From contig NZ_CAMPHH010000136.1 in assembly GCF_946885855.1 (NCBI RefSeq), forward strand, positions 1-9,229: a stretch of 9,229 bases of DNA. Direction: 5' to 3'. This stretch comes from an uncultured Actinotalea sp. (GTDB lineage Bacteria > Actinomycetota > Actinomycetes > Actinomycetales > Cellulomonadaceae). Position numbers and translations under genes: made by a program. Positions 6,800-9,229 of the stretch are shown one piece after another (position 1 is the stretch's first letter; the number at the start of each line of letters is the position of its first letter). A model generated the notes under the pieces. The model saw only the letters and a list, made by a program, of their open reading frames with translations, had not been told where the DNA came from and did no database searches.

Positions 6800-6817
6800 A
6801 CCATCGGGAGAATGCCT

Positions 6818-7939
6818 GTGCTGCCCTTCGAGACCGCCACGACGCCCGGATCCGGGATCACGACCATCGCCGACCCCATGATGTGGGGCGTCACCATCGC
6901 CGCCGTGCTGGGCCTGCTGGTCCTGGACTTCGTCATCACGCGCAAACCGCACGAGGTCTCCATGAAGGAGGCGGCAGGCTGGAGCGTCTTCTACATCGCG
7001 CTGCCCCTGGCCTTCGGAGCCTGGATCTGGTCGCGGTTCGGGTCGCAGACCGGCGTCGAGTACCTGACGGGCTACCTCGTCGAGAAGTCCCTGTCCGTCG
7101 ACAACCTCTTCGTCTTCATGCTCCTGCTGTCCGCCTTCGCCGTGCCGGCGGCCCTGCAGCAGCGCGTCCTGCTCTTCGGCATCGCCGGCGCGCTGGTGCT
7201 CCGCGGCATCTTCATCGCGCTCGGCGCCGCGGTCCTGGCGAACCTGTCCTTCGCCTTCCTCATCTTCGGCGCGATCCTCCTGCTCACCGCCGTGAAGATC
7301 CTCCGTGACCAGACGGCCGGGGGCAGTCACGACGTCGACGTCTCGGAGATGCGCTCGGTCAAGCTGCTGCGCCGCTTCATGCCGGTCACCGACGACTACC
7401 GGGGCCCTCGGCTGACGGTGCGCGAGAACGGCAAGCGCATGCTCACGCCGCTCGCCGTCGTCGTCACCGCCGTCTTCGCCACGGACGTCGTCTTCGCGGT
7501 GGACTCCGTCCCCGCCGTCTACGGCATCACCGGGGACCCGTACCTCGTGTTCGCCACCAACGCCTTCGCGCTGCTCGGCCTGCGGGCCCTGTACTTCGTG
7601 CTCCAGGGCGCGCTGAGCAAGCTCGTGCACCTCGGGTACGGCCTCGCGGCGATCCTCGCCTTCATCGGGGTCAAGCTGGTCCTGCACTGGGCGCACGGCG
7701 TGTGGCCCGGGGTGCCCGAGATCCCGACGGTGCTCTCGCTGCTCGTCATCCTCCTCGTGCTGGCCGTCGTCACGGCGACGAGCCTCTACGCCACGCGGGG
7801 GGTCGACGACCCGCAGGGGTCCGCGCACGTGGCGGAGCCCGGCGGGCACCACCACGGTCACCCGGGGGACCACGACGCCGCGGGACAGCGCACGGGCGTG
7901 ACGGGCGACACGGGCGGCCGCCCCGACGCCCGGGGCTGA
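6818..7939 (+). CDS. TerC-family integral membrane protein with His-rich tail
   Basis: A 373-residue multi-span inner-membrane protein of the TerC/Alx family, members of which are tied to tellurite resistance and, for Alx and related proteins, manganese export. Family hallmarks include VLDFVITRKPHEVSMKEAAG split over 35-54, the acidic VEKSLSVDNLFVF (88-100, D95) and FATDVVFAVDSVPAVYGIT (220-238, D223 and D229), the intramembrane acidic residues thought to bind metal. About nine hydrophobic segments follow the usual pattern. The C-terminal tail after the last helix is hydrophilic and includes HHHGH at 344-348 and HD at 352-353, not part of the core family. Start choice: GGGAG (6806-6810) is seven bases before the GTG at 6818 but only one base before the ATG at 6812, so GTG is preferred; the ATG would add two residues. 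It is divergent from the CorC-like gene. Confidence 0.93.
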   Translation: MLPFETATTPGSGITTIADPMMWGVTIAAVLGLLVLDFVITRKPHEVSMKEAAGWSVFYIALPLAFGAWIWSRFGSQTGVEYLTGYLVEKSLSVDNLFVFMLLLSAFAVPAALQQRVLLFGIAGALVLRGIFIALGAAVLANLSFAFLIFGAILLLTAVKILRDQTAGGSHDVDVSEMRSVKLLRRFMPVTDDYRGPRLTVRENGKRMLTPLAVVVTAVFATDVVFAVDSVPAVYGITGDPYLVFATNAFALLGLRALYFVLQGALSKLVHLGYGLAAILAFIGVKLVLHWAHGVWPGVPEIPTVLSLLVILLVLAVVTATSLYATRGVDDPQGSAHVAEPGGHHHGHPGDHDAAGQRTGVTGDTGGRPDARG

Positions 7940-7966
7940 CCCGCCGGAGCGGCTCCGACCCACCGG

Positions 7967-8013
7967 CGACGCCCCGGTCGCAGCACCCAGCGGGTGCCGC
8001 GGCCGGGGCGTCG
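7967..8013 (+). terminator. Long hairpin after the TerC-type gene
   Basis: Two 22-base arms (7967-7988 and 7992-8013) pair around the three-base loop AGC, with one A/C mismatch and one G-U wobble; the apical part is GCACCC/GGGTGC. It lies 28 bases after the TerC stop. There is no U-tract, which is usual for actinobacterial terminators. A smaller stem CGGAG/CTCCG precedes it near 7944-7956. It ends only 38 bases before the cupin start, so it separates the two transcripts. Confidence 0.75.
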
Positions 8014-8016
8014 TGC

Positions 8017-8022
8017 TGGGAT
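8017..8022 (+). promoter_or_regulatory. Possible -10 element for the cupin gene
   Basis: TGGGAT, preceded by TGC as in an extended -10, lies 34 bases before the ATG at 8051, directly after the long hairpin. The -35 position would fall inside the right arm of the hairpin and does not resemble TTGACA. A separate promoter is plausible because the hairpin should stop transcription from upstream. Confidence 0.25.
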
Positions 8023-8050
8023 GGGGCCACCGACGACGCAGGAGGACCGC

Positions 8051-8392
8051 ATGCCCGACTTGGTGGCGATGGCCCGTCAGCACCTCGAGCAGGCCCGCGC
8101 CGACGAGCACGGACGCAGTGCCGAGCTGCTGATCCACGACGGAGTCCTGCGCCAGACCGTCATCGCCCTGGCGGGTGGCGGCGAGCTCGGCGAGCACAAC
8201 TCCCCGCACGCCGCGAGCCTGCAGGTGCTCGTGGGACGGGTGGAGGTGACCGGTCAGCCGGCGACCGTCGTGGAGGAGGGGTGCCTCGTCGAGCTCACCC
8301 ACGAGCGCCACGCCGTCACGGCGCTGGAGGACTGCGTCTTCCTGCTCACGACCGTCACCGGTCTGGAGAGCGAGCAGATCAGCCGGGGCTGA
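8051..8392 (+). CDS. Small cupin-domain protein
   Basis: A 113-residue single-domain cupin. It has a short helical N-terminus (1-26), then the first cupin motif at about 39-66, LAGGGELGEHNSPHAASLQV and on to VLVGRVEV, with H49 and H53, and the second at about 75-100 with THERHAV (83-89, H84 and H87) and the strand CVFLLTTV. It resembles the small actinobacterial cupins with a LAEHxxPGEATLxVLxGRV signature, which have no established substrate and may bind a metal through the histidines. ATG 8051 has AGGAGG (8040-8045) five bases upstream, and starts farther upstream in frame lie inside the hairpin. It stands alone, and its last 14 bases overlap the 3' end of the leftward gene on the opposite strand. 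Confidence 0.85.
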   Translation: MPDLVAMARQHLEQARADEHGRSAELLIHDGVLRQTVIALAGGGELGEHNSPHAASLQVLVGRVEVTGQPATVVEEGCLVELTHERHAVTALEDCVFLLTTVTGLESEQISRG

Positions 8393-9229
8393 GCGGGCTC
8401 GGCCCGCGAGGGGCGCCTTCGCGGTCGGGCCCCGCGCCGTTCGGCAGATCGACGGGTCGGCGTTCGCCGGTGCCGCGGGCGCAACCGGTCGGTCGTGGGG
8501 GCGGGCTCACGCCGCCGTGCGGCTCTGTGATGACTGGGTGGCCGTCTTGGTCGACTATCTGGGCCCCGTCGACGGGCTCACCGTCGGCGTCGTAGACGAA
8601 GAGGTTCGTCGCGCGCTGGCCGCCGGCGACGACGCCATCCACGGGCGGCGCGTCCACCGCGGCCCGCAGCGACGCCAGCTCGTTCCGCTGTGCGCTGGGC
8701 AACCAGAGCAGAAGGACGACGCTTGCGACAGCGGATGCCGCGCTTACGAGCCTTAGCAGCCGGTGCATGTGCGGGCCGGTCTGCCATCGGCCGCGTCCCC
8801 ACTGCGCGCTGGCGCCGACGGCCGCCACCAAGACCGCCCAACCGGCGAATGTGGAGGGCAGCCAGAACGCCGGGTACGGCTCGACTGCCGTGAGCTGCAG
8901 GACCAGGTGGGCGAGGGTCCATCCGCGTAGGACCCACCACGCCGGACGCAGCGCGGCGACGAGATCCTCGATGCCCGGGAACCAACGCGTGGCGCGCAGC
9001 CGTGCGAGCGCCGCGCGGTCGATCTCCCGGACTGCGCGCCACGGGGCCCCAAACGCGGTGCGCAGCGTGCCCTCGCGCTGCGCACCGGCAGGAGCGAGGC
9101 CGGCAGCAGCACGGAGCTCGGCGGCGTAGACGTCGGGGGGACCAAACTCGTCGAAGAGGCTCCCGCGGCGAGCGCGGCCGTCGTCGGCCAGCGCGTCGGC
9201 GAGGTTCGCCTCGAGCCCGTCGGTCAGGT
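8379..9229 (-). CDS. HAAS-domain membrane protein (5' end outside the window)
   Basis: One open frame of 282 codons runs from the right edge to the stop at 8381-8379. The first visible residues, LTDGLEANLADALADD and then FGPPDVYAAELRAAAGL (28-44), match the end of a HAAS signalling domain (DUF1700-like). Three hydrophobic segments follow near 96-114, 119-141 and 156-176, then an exported or cytosolic tail with NLFVYDADGEPVDGAQIVDQ (208-227) and DGHPV, a motif I recall from actinobacterial relatives. HAAS genes usually sit next to a PadR-family regulator, so one may lie beyond the window. Codon use is unusual for the window (TTT, CTA, GTA, ATA, ACA, CAA occur), hinting at weaker selection or later acquisition. 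The last 45 residues or so are low-complexity and cross the cupin gene's terminator, so a frameshift or lost stop near 8510 is possible. Confidence 0.75.
   Translation of the reverse strand, partial: LTDGLEANLADALADDGRARRGSLFDEFGPPDVYAAELRAAAGLAPAGAQREGTLRTAFGAPWRAVREIDRAALARLRATRWFPGIEDLVAALRPAWWVLRGWTLAHLVLQLTAVEPYPAFWLPSTFAGWAVLVAAVGASAQWGRGRWQTGPHMHRLLRLVSAASAVASVVLLLWLPSAQRNELASLRAAVDAPPVDGVVAGGQRATNLFVYDADGEPVDGAQIVDQDGHPVITEPHGGVSPPPRPTGCARGTGERRPVDLPNGAGPDREGAPRGPSPLSPG
8393..8407 (+). terminator. Short perfect hairpin directly after the cupin stop
   Basis: GCGGGC (8393-8398) and GCCCGC (8402-8407) pair perfectly around TCG, starting one base after the cupin stop codon. No U-tract follows. 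A wider pair, GGGGC (8410-8414) with GCCCC a little downstream, may add to it. It lies inside the coding frame of the convergent HAAS gene. Confidence 0.55.

Noticed and set aside
6721..6811. yybP-ykoY manganese riboswitch upstream of the TerC-type gene
   Set aside because: This riboswitch often precedes TerC genes, but I could not find its conserved core sequence or stem arrangement in the gap.
6707..8311. A 534-codon minus-strand frame opposite the TerC-type and cupin genes
   Set aside because: It is a shadow of the clear plus-strand membrane protein: charged, low-complexity, with no domain, and it overlaps two recognised genes.
8578..9145. Separate minus-strand frames of 130 to 154 codons at the right edge
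   Set aside because: The frame that ends at 8379 carries the HAAS and membrane features without interruption to the window edge; the others are Arg-rich and lack them.

Overview
The window is very GC-rich (roughly three quarters G+C, strong G/C third-position bias), uses GTG as well as ATG starts, and its protein families look actinobacterial. I infer a high-GC Actinomycetota chromosome, probably Micrococcales of the Cellulomonas type; this rests on sequence style, not on a database match. I see no rRNA, tRNA, CRISPR array, insertion sequence, integrase or phage gene. Most long open frames here are antisense or out-of-frame shadows.

Left part (1-4271, mainly plus strand): the first 17 codons of a leftward gene (1-50) sit divergent to a YfcE-type metallophosphoesterase (189-758). 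Next comes pxpA (844-1593), overlapping by 4 bases a fused pxpB-pxpC gene (1590-3362). Together these should encode a complete ATP-dependent 5-oxoprolinase that returns 5-oxoproline (pyroglutamate) to glutamate. The two halves of the fusion are joined by a Pro/Ala/Ser linker encoded by imperfect 9-base repeats. An SMP-30/gluconolactonase-type lactonase (3405-4271) follows 42 bases later and ends in a very strong hairpin (4276-4306).

Middle part (4342-6603, minus strand, transcribed right to left): a CNNM/CBS/CorC-type membrane protein (5182-6603), a stand-alone RsbW-like ATP-binding protein (4680-5081) and a 73-residue His/Pro/Gly-rich small protein (4342-4563) whose C-terminus is a tandem duplication of a His motif.

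Right part (6604-9229): a 200-base divergent control region separates the CorC-like gene from a TerC-family membrane protein (6818-7939) with a His-rich cytosolic-type tail. A long imperfect hairpin (7967-8013) follows, then a small cupin protein (8051-8392). A leftward gene entering from the right edge (8379-9229) encodes most of a HAAS-domain membrane protein and overlaps the cupin gene by 14 bases at their 3' ends.

Functionally the window holds two themes: a 5-oxoproline salvage operon with an attached lactonase, and a cluster suggestive of metal-ion handling (CorC-like, TerC-like, and two His-rich tails). I found no convincing new multi-gene system; the most unusual items are the His-repeat small protein, the repeat-encoded PxpB-PxpC linker and the odd 3' end of the HAAS gene.
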